64,000 nucleotides of DNA from positions 15,233,465 to 15,297,464 of the forward strand of contig CM060692.1 of NCBI GenBank assembly GCA_030686995.1. Direction: 5' to 3'. Origin of the DNA: Artemisia argyi (taxonomy: Eukaryota > Streptophyta > Magnoliopsida > Asterales > Asteraceae). A program made the translations under genes and the position numbers. Below the pieces are notes generated by a model. It was not told where the DNA came from, searched no databases, and saw only the letters and a list, made by a program, of their open reading frames with translations. Below, one piece after another: positions 1-10,660 of the stretch. Within the stretch, counting starts at the first letter, position 1. The number at the start of each line of letters is the position of its first letter.

Positions 1-1089
1 CACATCACAAACTCTTTGTTCACCATCTCCAACTACTGCATCACAATGCTCATCTAGAATCACATCCTCATCACGAACTCTTTGTTCACCATCATCACCA
101 TCAACATCCACAAGTGGAAGCAAACTGAAACTAATTGGTTCAGCATAAAGAGCATACACCTCTATTCCTTCTCCAGCTGCAACAACGTCATCAAGTTCAT
201 CCAATGCTTGATCTATTTCAGCAAACATGTCACTAATCTCTTCAGGCTCTTGAGGCTCTTCAATCGCATGCAACTCTTCAAGTTCAGGTACATCAACTAA
301 ATGGTATGGATCACCATGCCATTCTTGTTCAACCTCTTCATCACTTGCGTCAGCATAATACGCATCATCAAAATCGAGATCATAAAAATCGAGCAAACCT
401 GTAGACTCCTCACTTGAATCCTCCACAGTCAAGTCTTGGTCAATCTCTCCCAATAACCTTCTGAATTGAAACTCATCACTCATCCTTTTTGTATGACCTG
501 CAATCATTTTTTGGGCACAAAATGTTGGTGGAAAGTCACTGTCAGAATCAGTATCAAAAACAGGTCCAGCCTTCTCAGGTTGTCTTGTCTTATGCCACTC
601 TTTATGCCACTCTAACAATAGTAATTTACCACTGTTTCCAGTCTCACCATCAACACCCTTTCCAGCAGCCTCATTCATATCATCATTCACTATTTCTTCT
701 ATCACCACACCCTTGCCCTTAGTCATCATTCGATCCATCATCTCACACTCAACAATTGAAACACCGGTTTCAATATACAAATCCAATTGTGTAAATATAG
801 GAACATACTCCAGAAGTGTCTTCACATCTTCGTCAGACTTTAGTGGTAGCAAACCATCATCCAGTGACTCCCCAGGTATCCTAAAGTGAGTAAACATAAG
901 GGTACTATCCGAGTAACCTAAATCCTCTAACATTTCGCCCAATAATTCCATGGAAAAAACGTCAGAGTGAATTCCGTCAAACCAATCTGTATCTCCAAAG
1001 AGATATCTTCTTCCTGGTTTTGAGGTGAATTCACCATTGTGATGGATTTGCAAAGAAAACACCTTTTCATTCAAATCTGTGGAACACAT
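1..1089 (-). CDS. MULE transposase, N-terminal part (PB1-like domain), partial
   Basis: The reading frame stays open from an ATG at 1089 to the left edge; an in-frame TGA lies just upstream of the ATG. Residues about 5-105 read like the PB1-like N-terminal domain of plant MuDR-type transposases (VFSLQIHHNGEF, then YLFGDTDWFD, then LDLYIE). A lysine/glycine linker follows. Residues about 195-360 form a strongly acidic stretch rich in E and D, ending in two near-repeats of GEQRV. The DDE core and the SWIM zinc finger would lie left of the window. In the family the protein binds element ends and cuts DNA in the nucleus. The visible part has no lesion, but the promoter side is disrupted by the CACTA element 387 bp upstream. 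The family call rests on recognising the PB1-like block; whether the gene is intact cannot be told. Confidence 0.7.
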   Translation of the reverse strand, partial: MCSTDLNEKVFSLQIHHNGEFTSKPGRRYLFGDTDWFDGIHSDVFSMELLGEMLEDLGYSDSTLMFTHFRIPGESLDDGLLPLKSDEDVKTLLEYVPIFTQLDLYIETGVSIVECEMMDRMMTKGKGVVIEEIVNDDMNEAAGKGVDGETGNSGKLLLLEWHKEWHKTRQPEKAGPVFDTDSDSDFPPTFCAQKMIAGHTKRMSDEFQFRRLLGEIDQDLTVEDSSEESTGLLDFYDLDFDDAYYADASDEEVEQEWHGDPYHLVDVPELEELHAIEEPQEPEEISDMFAEIDQALDELDDVVAAGEGIEVYALYAEPISFSLLPLVDVDGDDGEQRVRDEDVILDEHCDAVVGDGEQRVCDV

Positions 1090-1476
1090 AAAACATCAAA
1101 TACTTCTGACAACAATAACAAGTTTAAATAGAAAACATTAAAATGGAACATAGTATTCTTACTATAAAGGATTCCTAAATCAGGTATCGGGGTACTGCGT
1201 GCATGATTTTGCCAAAGCTTAACCATTCTCAAGATCTTTACTGTGAAATTAATGTTCTCCTTGGAAGAAATTGATACCCGTATATAAATTATTTCTCTAA
1301 AGGACTAAATTTGTAAAACAAAACACTGGAAACTTAAGTTATTGGCGGGAAAGGGTTAAAATGACGATACTACCCTCAAATACGTGGCACTTAACGCTGA
1401 AATTAACGGAAAATGGCTCTCAGTGGCGATTTTGCGAAAATGTGGAACGTGGGTGGCTTTTTTGCGCTACTTTTTG
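1090..1476 (-). other. MULE 5' leader / subterminal region
   Basis: No gene. AT-rich leader upstream of the transposase start. It ends in a stretch with TGGAACGTGGGTGGC and TTTTTGC phrases that recur on the other side of the CACTA insertion (7867-7930). Bases 1474-1476 (TTG) are the left copy of the CACTA target duplication. Confidence 0.45.
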
Positions 1477-2220
1477 CACTACAAGAATTCAGGCGAATAG
1501 CCACGGACAGATTTTGTGGGTAAAAGGGCCTAATTCGTGGGTAACTGATGAATACCCACGGATTATCCATGAACCTGTTTTAATGGGGAAAACCTTCGAG
1601 GGTAAATGACTAGCCACGAATTTTTTAACATGTGGGTAATGTTAACCACGACATTGTTTGTGGGCATTTTCATTCAATCAGTGGGTAAATGTTGTACGGG
1701 ATTTTCTAAGATACCACGAAAATGCCCACAATTGTCATGTGGGTAATCTATGGGTATATTTAGCCAGCACATAATCCGTGGGTGTGCTCATTAAATCGGT
1801 GGCAAAATGTTTCACGGGATTTTTCACATTACCACAAAATTACACACAAAGTTTTGAGGGTAATTCAAGGGTACACATAACCCACGATATAGTCGTGTGT
1901 AAATATCCGATGGTAAAAATTTCCGTTTTACCCATGACACTTTATGGGTACATTTAACCACGGATATTTAAGTGTGAAAAGCCAAGTGTAATATTAGAAG
2001 TTTACCCACAATAATTGGTAGGAAAGCAAAGGGTAATATTAGAAGTTTACCCATGATAATTTATGGGTACATTTAACCACGGATATTTAAGTGTGAAAAG
2101 CCAAGGGTAATATTAGAAGTTTACCCACAATAATTGGTAGGAAAGCAAAGGGTAATTTAGAAGTTTACCCACAATAATTGGTGGGTGATATTCACCACAA
2201 AAGTACCGGTAAAACTTGTG
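1477..2220. repeat. CACTA-1 left subterminal repeats
   Basis: Many degenerate copies of GTGGGTAA and its complement TTACCCAC in mixed orientation, about every 20-40 bp. Two longer blocks (about 2035-2110 and 1965-2040, each with AAGTTTACCCA and GCCAAG) are a near-perfect local duplication. In CACTA elements such words are bound by the element's own DNA-binding protein. Confidence 0.8.
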
Positions 2221-2508
2221 GGAATTTTTCGAGAAACGATTTGATTGAAATTAATATGAAATATCTGGACAAATTTTGAAAAAGCTGTAAAATATAAATT
2301 AGGCCGACAATATAACAAACATAAACTAACTTTATTAAACTTAACACAAACATAAAATATCCGAAAGGAACCAACAATTATTCAAAATAAAGAAAACATC
2401 AACCTAAGATATGCAAAACCAAAATAATCCTGGACATAAAACACCAGACACACAAAAAATAAATTAACTCAGGTTTCTCGATGTCCTAAGGCTGTGATGA
2501 TCATCTTA

Positions 2509-4213
2509 TTAGACTTCATGCTCTTCGGAGTTGCTAGTGTTTGGGTTTTGAGTTCCCCCCACAGTATCTGCTTCATTGTTGTCTTCGGTGTCACTCTCAA
2601 TACTTGGGACAGGAATATCAAGATGACCACACAAGAATTCAAGAATTTGTTGTTGCTTACCGATCTGGCGAGTCAACTTTCTCTCCATTTCCAGATACTT
2701 GTTCTCCAAAGGTTCATGTGGTATATATGTTGCAGAAGTTCTAGTGGAGGGATCCGGATAATAAGCAAATGCTTGTGAGCCAAGACCATACACATTTCTT
2801 TTCTTCACGCCTCCGACCGCCTCATAATAAAGTGCTGATTCATTCACCAATTGGGATGACTCGCCTTCTGCATGATTTGCCTCTCGTGCTTCCCTCAATC
2901 GCAACACATTATCCTGTTATTATATAGATGTGAAAATGAGTGATTATATACCAAATGAAAATGGTATTCACTTTCTAGATCAGAACTTACATTGATTGTT
3001 TTTGCCTTCTTATCGATAAAAGTTGTCTCGTCATGATTTTTTGTATGGGTATACACAAAAAGTTCAAAGGGATTAGGTGGACGCTTTAGTGTGGTTTCCT
3101 GCACACAAAAAATGAAAGAAATCAGAAACTAACAAAAACTTTTGAAATAGATTTACTTAAACAAACAATAACATATTTTAGTATCATAGAACTACAACTA
3201 AGTTTCTTAAGCTTACAAGTTTCTTCGCATATTCGCGATATGATACGGACCCTCCAGTATGAGTCGATGGACCATCACCCTTCAGACGATTCTGTGAATT
3301 TGTTTCTCGTTTCCCCTTGTACTCGGGTGTATCCCAATAGCCTACAAAACCTGCCCATGTGTCTTCACTTATAAATATTGGTTTTATCATTTTACGCCTA
3401 ATGTCTCTCAAGAAATCTGTATAACGTTCAGAAGCTTTTGATTCCCATGCTGTCCTCACTTGTGTTTCCGTTGCAGGCTCCCATACATAATGTTTCTACA
3501 TTAATCCAAATCATTAATAACCACATATGTTATAAGTACATATCAAATATTTTAAATATCAGACAGTATACCTTAAATTCTTCAAAATAGAAGTTTTTGG
3601 TGTCTTGTTGCACCTTTCTCCATGTGAAGGCTCCATCATCAATTCTTTCTTTGAAAATCCTTGTTATTACTCGTGAGCATTGACTTGAATTTTCAAGGCT
3701 GTTATAATATAACGAAGATGATAAAATCAGTGTAATCACATGAAAATATGTAATCAACTATTGAAATCATAGACCTTATACTTACAATCCATTGACAACA
3801 GTGAGTTGTTTTCTCCCTGCTATGAGTGACTGATTCTGAGAGCTTTCAACATTTGATTGAGGGCCTGAATTTGTCACACTAACATTTTCACCAGATGTTT
3901 CATTGCCATTACCATTGAAAGTTGAATCACTAACAATATCATCCGTTGTTCTTTCAGGAGCATATGAGAGACCTCCTTTCCTTGTGTTCCCAACATTTCC
4001 TCTCGTCATATCACCATTAGAAGTTGAATCATCAAGAATCTCATCCATTGTTCCTTGAGGAGTACGCGAGACACCTACTCTTTTTGTGATCCCTCCCCTT
4101 CCTCTAGGCATTGCTCTATTCAAAGTTGGATCAGTTGTAGCCGCGGCCGCTGTTCTAGGACGAGCATATGAGAGAAGTGAGCTGTTGGTGATTCCTCCCC
4201 TTCCTCTCGTCAT
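2509..4213 (-). CDS. TNP1-like CACTA accessory protein (Transposase_24 / Ptta-En-Spm type), five exons
   Basis: Exons on the minus strand fit 4213-3786, 3698-3572, 3495-3217, 3098-2991 and 2913-2509. All introns are GT-AG with GTAAG- or GTATAC-type donors, and the frame stays open for about 448 codons. The N-terminus has three M-x-RG-x-x-G-(I/N)-T repeats (near residues 1, 35 and 70). Residues about 150-320 carry the plant Transposase_24 pattern: FTWRKVQQDTKNFYFEEFK, WAGFVGYWDTPEYKGK, then NRLKGDGPSTHTGGSVSY. The C-terminus has a leucine/lysine helix (YLEMERKLTRQIGKQQQ) and an acidic tail. By analogy with TnpA it should bind the subterminal repeats. It lies head-to-head with the TNP2 remnant at 4803. 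It has no lesion I can see, unlike its partner. Exon borders are by eye. Confidence 0.75.
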
Positions 4214-4802
4214 ATCTGCAGCTATTTAAAATACGAAATATTGATGAGATAGTAAACAAAAGTGTAGATTAAACATTTACTGAATAAACTCAACAATTCA
4301 ATGTTGCATAAATGATATATAAATTACGGAATTACTTCGATGCTCTATAATGAATTATCTCTTAGGTCCTTACTGAATAAACTCAACAATGTGCTCTATA
4401 AAGAAGTAAGTTTCATATTTTTAAATTATAATATACAAAAGTTTGGTTACCATAATGATAGGAACTGCAATTAGTTCAAACCATTTGTTGTGTTATTTCT
4501 TTCTTCCCTCGTCGGGGACATGTTCACAAAAAGATTTTTATGTCATGTGGGGCTCATCTACCTTACCTTTGCTTCTACCTCATCTACCTTACCTTTACTT
4601 CTACATGTTTGTGACTAAATTGTCATTCAAATAAAACCACAACCACCTGTCTAATGATTTACCATTGGGCTAAATTAGTCTTTCATTTCTAAATTGTAAT
4701 TAATTATCGCAACGCATAAAAATTGTCAAATGTAGACTAATAATTTTAATCTAATACTTTATTGTAAATGACATATTAAGAAAAAAATATTGTCAAATGT
4801 AG
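4214..4802. other. Divergent spacer of CACTA-1 and deletion scar
   Basis: No gene. AT-rich spacer between the TNP1-like start and the first surviving TNP2 exon. A 21-bp phrase containing TTACTGAATAAACTCAACAA occurs twice (about 4279 and 4371) together with GCTCTATAA, a filler-like duplication. The TNP2 core would be expected here; its absence marks an internal deletion whose right edge is at or just upstream of the splice acceptor at 4801-4802. Confidence 0.6.
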
Positions 4803-6085
4803 GTTCTTGGGAAAACTGAAGCGGAAAGTGACCAATAAAGCTAAGGTCGAAAGTTCAATCGCTAATGCGTACTTAATTGAAGAAACATCAATGTTTTGTT
4901 CACATTACTTTGAGCCTCATGTTAGAACAAAGATGAATGCAGCACCTCGTAATGATGGTGGAGGTGATGCTGAATCATTTGAAGGAAATCTCTCTATATT
5001 CATGTCTGCTGGTCAATCATCTGGAAAAGGAATATCAAGACGTTTAAGTGATGAGGAGTATGCTGCTGCAAGAATCTATGTGTTACTAAATTGTGTTGAG
5101 ATTGAAGAATATGTTGAGTAAGTTTCAAAATAGTATTACTTATTTTTTATATCATTATTAGAATCAATTATTCAACCTTGTGGTGTTTTTATTTCCTTGT
5201 GTCCCATTCTCTTAAATATAAATTGCTTTTCTAAAAACAATCTCTCTATGTCTCTCAAGGATATTTATTGAAGAGATTAAGGCAAATGATCGAACCATAA
5301 CAGATGACCAAGTTGACCGGAGGCTTGATAGTGAGTTTGCTGATTGGTTTAATCACTATGTACGTATTTCAGCCCTTATAATCTTATAATTAGTATATGA
5401 GTATGCATGTAATAACTTTATATCTTAATTGTAGGCACACAATTCAGGTAATGTGGATAATCAAATTATCAAGGATGTTGCTTTAGGGCCCTTGAGAAGG
5501 AGTGTTACCACCTATCCAATGTATTTTGTCAATGGGTATAAATTCCATACTAGTGAGCATGGTTCAGGGAGGTCAAGCTTTAATAGTGGAGTGTGCATTA
5601 AGGGTACTAATTATGGTGACATGTCTACTGATTATTATGGCGTTTTATTGGAGATTGTAGAATTAGAGTATCCTGCTCTCCCAATTAAAAGAGTTGTATT
5701 GTTTAGGTGTGATTGGTTTGACACAACCCCGAATGTTGGGATAAAGATTCATAAAGATTACAAGCTAGTTGATATCAACCATAAAAGAAGGCTTAGGAAG
5801 TATGAGCCTTTTGTTTTGGCTAGTCAATCATCACAAGTTTATTATTCACCTTATCCAAGCTTGCACCGTGACAAAGTTGATTGGTGGTCTGTGTGCAAAA
5901 TCAAAGCCACTTCAACATTTGATCTTCCTGAAGAAAATACAGCCTTGCAAGACGATGAAGTAGAAGCACATTCAATCGATGTGACTGATCTTTCAACAAT
6001 ACCTCTGAATGATTCAAGTGGTATCCAAGTTGATATGGACGATGGCGATGATGATCTGCAGCATTCAGGAGATGACAATGATTAA
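4803..6085 (+). pseudogene. TNP2 transposase, C-terminal remnant (DUF4218 end + DUF4216)
   Basis: Three exons remain: 4803-5117, 5260-5359 and 5435-6085, with GT-AG borders and matching phases. Exon 1 opens after a TGTAG acceptor with FLGKLKRKVTNKAKVE and contains ETSMFCSHYFEPHV, the end of the DUF4218 region that follows the transposase core. Exon 3 is a DUF4216 domain (YGVLLEIVELEYP, VVLFRCDWFD, EPFVLASQSSQVYYSPY) with an acidic tail. The frame is open, but about 750 residues of transposase-associated domain and catalytic core present in the related gene at 45089-48675 are missing. No start codon context is present, so any product would need a new promoter and first exon. Confidence 0.85.
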
Positions 6086-7269
6086 GTTTCTTTCAATGAG
6101 ATTGAATTTATTTTGCCCGGTAATAAATTTCTTGCATAACTCATGTTTATGTTCATGTCGTTAGAGATTGGGTCGTTTGACAATAACATGTGGTTAGAGA
6201 TTGTGGCAGTGAAGGTTGAGAAAGACTCGTGAAGAAGGAGCAGCTGAATATTATGGGGATTGGTAATAAATTGATTATTGATGTGTTAAGTCTTATTTTG
6301 AATAATGTTTTGGACAAGTGTGCATTTTGAATCATTTCTTTTAGACAATTTCCTTTCAGTATTAGTTATGGGGGAGTCCCAATAACTTTTTAGTTTCCAT
6401 TTGATTTGTTACTTATTAAGGAGACATTGTTTCTTTTAGACAATTTATCCTACTGATTTGTGTTTCGGTTGTTAAGTTCTTGCTAAATTAGGTGTTTGGC
6501 ATTCATAGTGGTCTTGTTAATTTAGTACAATCTTATGTTTAGGCCTACTGCAGTCTAAATTTTGCATATTGAATTGTGTAGTTCTTTGTGCTGCACAAGT
6601 TTGCTATGTCATTTGCATAGTCATAGACTCATAGACTACAGTTGTATACTGAATAAAATGAAAGAAATTAAGAAAGCAAATCAAAGATACAAATACTAAA
6701 ACAACATCAGTAGGCAAATACTAAAACTACATAGTACTTGGAAAATATAATACTTGAAAATATAATGCTAAAACATTAGTAGCAACATTAGCACTTCCAT
6801 TCATATTACAATAGGCAACATATTTATATATGATATTTCCTACAACATCAGTACATCAGAATATAAACTTCCATTTACGATGTATACATCACTAGGCAAC
6901 ATTCATATTACAATACTAAAACATCAGTACTTCAGTAACAACATCATAAAATAAAGATCGAGTAAAGTTATAAAACATCAGTACTTCAGTAAACAACATC
7001 ATATATATAGTCGGGTTAGTCGGGTTGACCCGAACCCGAATAGGCAATGTATTTTGAACCCGAGACCCGACCCTAGTTTGTACTCGGGTTAATCTGGTTG
7101 ACCCAATTGACCCGAGTTAGATTTTGGACCCAAATAACCCGACCCGATTATCCTTATTTGGGTTCGGGTCCGGATCGGGTCCGGATTTATGACACCCCTA
7201 CTTATAAGCAATGAACATAAATACTCCATTTTATTTATTTATTTTACCTTTTCCAAAAAACAATACCAA
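6086..7269. other. CACTA-1 non-coding interior
   Basis: No gene seen. AT-rich, with repeated phrases such as ATACTAAAACATCAGTA and CAGTAACAACATCA around 6690-7000. A GC-richer island of CCCGA / TCGGG words sits at 7012-7195 (separate entry). Confidence 0.5.
7012..7195. repeat. CCCGAACCCGA-type dispersed repeat
   Basis: Dense alternation of TCGGGTTGACCCGA, GACCCGACCC and GGGTTCGGGTCCGGATC, ending in TATGACACCCCTAC. A related block of GGGTCGACCC / CCGACCCGAA words is at about 44260-44450. The style is that of a common plant intergenic repeat. I see no clear TIR or TSD, so class is unassigned. Confidence 0.4.
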
Positions 7270-7866
7270 TAAACATAAAATAGTGTGGAAATAGCGGGTA
7301 ACCAAAATTCACCCAAGTAAAAATGAGCAAAATAATTTAGGCAAGAAAGTTAACCATCGCCATAGTCATGGGCATATTTTAACCACAAATTACACGCACT
7401 AAATTACCCACGAGTAAAAAGGATGAGTCTAATAAATGGGTAATGTAAATTTCGCTACGTAAATTACACTCGAGATGTTAAATGGGAAATCGGGTCTATG
7501 AAAAACTTCAAGTATAAATGTTACCCATAAACCACCCACGAATATTACCAACGAATACAAAAGATGTGTGTAATCTGTGGGTAAAAAAAATTTACCCATA
7601 AAATTAGCCATGACTTTACCCGTGATAAAAAAATTGTGTGTAATATGTGGGAAATATTTTGGCGGGAATCATTTAGCCACAAACCACACACGATATATTA
7701 TTTAATGGGTAAATTTATGGGTAAAACTATGGGAAAATCGAGGGAAATTTATTCTAGACTTTGGATTTGCTAATTGTGGGTAACTAATGGGTAATATGAG
7801 GGAAAATACCCACGTATCAATGTACGTGGGTAATTTTCGTGGGTAAAGCCCTGTTTTCTTGTAGTG
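7270..7866. repeat. CACTA-1 right subterminal repeats
   Basis: Repeated GTGGGTAA, TTACCCAC and ACCACACACGA words in both orientations up to the terminal TAGTG. Mirrors the left subterminal block and supports the element boundaries. Confidence 0.8.
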
Positions 7867-7935
7867 TTGTCTCGGTCCCATTTTTGCAATTTCGTGGAAC
7901 GTGAAGGACCATTTTTGCACTTTACCCAAAAATAA

Positions 7936-8390
7936 AATAGATAAACAAGTTCCAATTAATATTTTATGAATTCTAACGCATTGAAAAAATTAAATAATGT
8001 ATACTAATGAATGTTACGAGGTTCAATGCATTGAAGAAATTGTGAAATTTTTTAGTAATTCTTAATTTATAGTTTCGTTAGGACTAATATATATACACGG
8101 GTGTTTTAAAAAAAATTATTATCTTATTATTTTATCGATTTGGGTTCAAATTTATACTGGTCCCAACTTGGGACGGGGCAAATTATTAATTTTATCGAAG
8201 TTATTTATTTATTGAGTATTAATTTATAGAGTTTTTACTGTAGTGATTACTAACAAGTAGAATTAACAAAGAGAAAGTGATTCGTAGTTAGAAGTGAAAT
8301 GATTTGTTATTCACAATGATGAAGTGTTTACAGAGCGAATGATAACATCTAAAACTGACTTATTACATTACATGAGTGTTCTATTTATAC
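7936..8390. other. AT-rich spacer
   Basis: No gene, RNA or clear repeat recognised. Low-complexity AT-rich flank between the MULE terminus and the MITE. Confidence 0.4.
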
Positions 8391-8817
8391 CAGTGTTGCA
8401 AAACAAGGTCTACAAGGCCGATTAATCGCCGATTAGGTGCTACAAGGTCACCAACCTTGCCGATTTGTGTAAATCGGTCAAATAACTCGGTCAACGGTGG
8501 TCAACGATGGTTAATGACGGTCAACGGTGGTCAAGCTTGTCCGAAACCTTCAAACCTTGCTAGAAATTCCCAAAACTCGCCGAAAAATTGTTTAATAAGT
8601 TATACTTGTTGTTTATATCTATTTCAAGATGTTTTTTTAAGAAAAATCTTGCCAGCAATACCTAAAATTTGCCGAAAATACCTAAAACTTGCCGAAAATA
8701 TAGAAAACTTGTCAAAAATGCCAATCCGATTAATCACCGATTAATCCCGCCTAGACCGATTATAAGCTACAGGGGGGTCGACCGCCCGACTACCGATTCA
8801 CGATTTTTGCAACCTTG
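8391..8817. mobile_element. hAT-type MITE (427 bp)
   Basis: The termini are CAGTGTTGCAAAA and, read inward from the right, CAAGGTTGCAAAAA. A perfect 8-bp target duplication ATTTATAC flanks it (8383-8390, 8818-8825), the hAT signature. The interior is GC-richer than its surroundings, with GGTCAACGGTGGTCAA repeats and GCCGAAAATACCTAAAA phrases, and has no real coding content. A truncated second copy of its right end lies at 43106-43196 in opposite orientation. Confidence 0.88.
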
Positions 8818-8825
8818 ATTTATAC

Positions 8826-9332
8826 AACTGAAAAAGGGCAGGAAATTTAAAAGTAGTTAAAGGGTGGTTTGGCCATAGCACGTGCTGGTCATGTGCTTTC
8901 ATTAACAGCTTCTTATTTGTATTTGTAACACAGTCATTTGGGAGTTTACGAATAGTTAAGGTTTATTTTGAAGCCAAACCTTCAAAGAAGGGCAACTTAA
9001 TTAGGAGATGAGATAAAAAATAAATTAGCATATCAGGAAAAAATTTGTTTCATTTGACAACAAGAGAGTCTTATGCATAATGTTCACAAAAGAATTGCGA
9101 CTCATATTAAAAAATGTTAGAAACATTAATCTCACTACTAATTTACGATAGCATTAATCAATATGTGATGTATCAAAGCATTCATCAATTTCAACTAATT
9201 TGCACTTCAATCTTCATATCTTCATAGCTTGGTTGGGTGCTCCAAAAGTTGATCTGTACAAACCTCCAGATTTTGGAATGTTCCTTTTTTCATCATTTAA
9301 ATACCATACACAGTGATAGATAACTATAATAA
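8826..9332. other. AT-rich spacer
   Basis: Nothing recognisable. The last nine bases (CTATAATAA, 9324-9332) are the left target duplication of the foldback element. Confidence 0.5.
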
Positions 9333-9470
9333 GGAGAAAAGTTCTTTTGCGAACTAGTTTTTTGCTACAAACTGAGGGGCAAATCCCCACCATCTATCTA
9401 ATTTGATCTAAAGGTAAGGATTAACCTAAGATTTAATATGCAACATAAGTCCATGTTTTTTTCCTTGTCT
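9333..9470 (+). repeat. Foldback element, left terminal inverted repeat
   Basis: Pairs with 12945-13065. The shared words include CTGAGGG, CAAATCCC, ATCTAATTT, GATTAACCTAAGATTTAATA and AGTCCATGT, at a spacing equal within a few bases. Confidence 0.85.
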
Positions 9471-9707
9471 TTTTGTCTTTCTTATTTACATATTTTATTT
9501 TTTATTTTGTCTTTTCTTGTTTCTTTTCAAGTTTTTTTTCCCCTTTTATTCTATTAACATTTTCTTTCTTTTTTTCCTTTTAGCTTTTTTTTTTCCTTTC
9601 TTTTTTACTTTTACGTTTTTTTTCTTCTTCCTATTTACACTTTTTTTTCTTTTTTTAATAAATGCATTTTTAATTCATTTTTTTCTTTTATATTAAAAAA
9701 ATCACGT

Positions 9708-9741
<34 letters not shown>

Positions 9742-9779
9742 CAGGTTTTTTTATATAAATTCACGTTTTTTTTTAATTT

Positions 9780-10660
9780 CTTACGTTTTCTTCCGTTTTC
9801 ATTCGTTTTCGTCCGTTTTCTTTCATTTTTGTCCGTTTTCATACGTTTATACACGTTTTCGTCCGTTTTCATACGTTTTCGTCAGTTTTTTGATTTACCG
9901 TTCATTTTTAGACGTTTTCGTCCGTTTGATACATTTTCGTCTATTTTCAGACGTTTTTTGTCCGTTTTCGACAGTTTTTATACGTTTTCAGACATTATTG
10001 TCCGTTTTCATCCATCTTTTTTACGTTTTCGTCTGTTTTTAGACGTTTTCGTCTGCTTTCGTCCGTTTCTTACGTTTTCATAAGTTTTTGTCCGTTTTCA
10101 TACGTTTTCATCCGTTTTCACACATTTTTGTTTGTTTTCAGATGTTTTCGTCCGTCTTCATACGTTTCGGCAGCTTTTATACGTTTTTAGACGTTTTTGT
10201 TCGTTATCATATGTTTTCGTCCGTATTCATACGTTTTCATCCACTCTTTTACGTTTTCGTCTGTTTTTACATATTTTCGTCTGTTTTCATACGTTTTCTT
10301 CCGTTTTCGTCCGTTTTCATATCTTTTTGTCCGTTTTCAGACGTTTTCGTCCGTCTTCATACGTTTTGGCAACTTTTATACGTTTTCAGACGTTTTTGTT
10401 CGTTTTCATATGTTTTCGTCCGTTTTCATACGTTTTCATCCATTTTTTACGTTTTCGTCAGTTTTTATATGTTTTCGTCTGTTTTTGTCTGTTTTCATAC
10501 ATTTATATACGTTTTTGTCCGTTTTCATACATTTTCATCCGTTTTCATCTGTTTTCTTTCGTTTTAGTCCATTTTTCATTTTTTTGTCTGTTTTTAGACG
10601 TATTTTCACGCCTTCATACGTATTCATTCGTTTTCATCCATTTTCATACGTTTCTAAATT
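9780..10660. repeat. 10-bp phased T-tract minisatellite (left arm)
   Basis: About 85 degenerate copies of a 10-bp unit, consensus GTTTTCRTMC (for example GTTTTCATAC, GTTTTCGTCC). Because 10 is not a multiple of 3 and the unit has no stop in any frame, long open frames appear in all three plus-strand frames. They would encode F-V-R-F-H-T-F-S-like peptides and are not genes. T-tracts spaced at about one helical turn are the classic arrangement for intrinsic DNA curvature. A poly-T run of about 28 lies outside the array at 9709-9736. Confidence 0.9.

Larger units (their letters stand above)
1477..7866. mobile_element. CACTA element 1 (6,390 bp), internally deleted
   Basis: The left end reads CACTACAAGAATTCAGGC; the right end, read inward, is CACTACAAGAAAACAGGGC. 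A 3-bp target duplication TTG flanks it (1474-1476 and 7867-7869), as expected for CACTA (En/Spm, CMC superfamily). Both ends carry arrays of short GTGGGTAA / TTACCCAC words in both orientations, the usual transposase-binding subterminal repeats. It carries a TNP1-like gene on the minus strand and the 3' part of a TNP2 gene on the plus strand, transcribed away from each other. The TNP2 core is missing, so it is non-autonomous. Confidence 0.92.
1..7935 (-). mobile_element. MULE (Mutator-like element), right part, split by a CACTA insertion
   Basis: The minus-strand transposase start at 1089 and its 5' leader lie inside. The right terminus is inferred near 7930, where the strand reads TTTTTGCACTTTACCC before A-rich flanking DNA. 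Both sides of the CACTA insertion share the phrase GTGGAACGTG followed by a TTTTTGC run, as expected of a MULE terminal region. The other terminus lies left of the window, so neither the TIR nor the 9-bp TSD can be confirmed. The right boundary is approximate. Confidence 0.5.
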
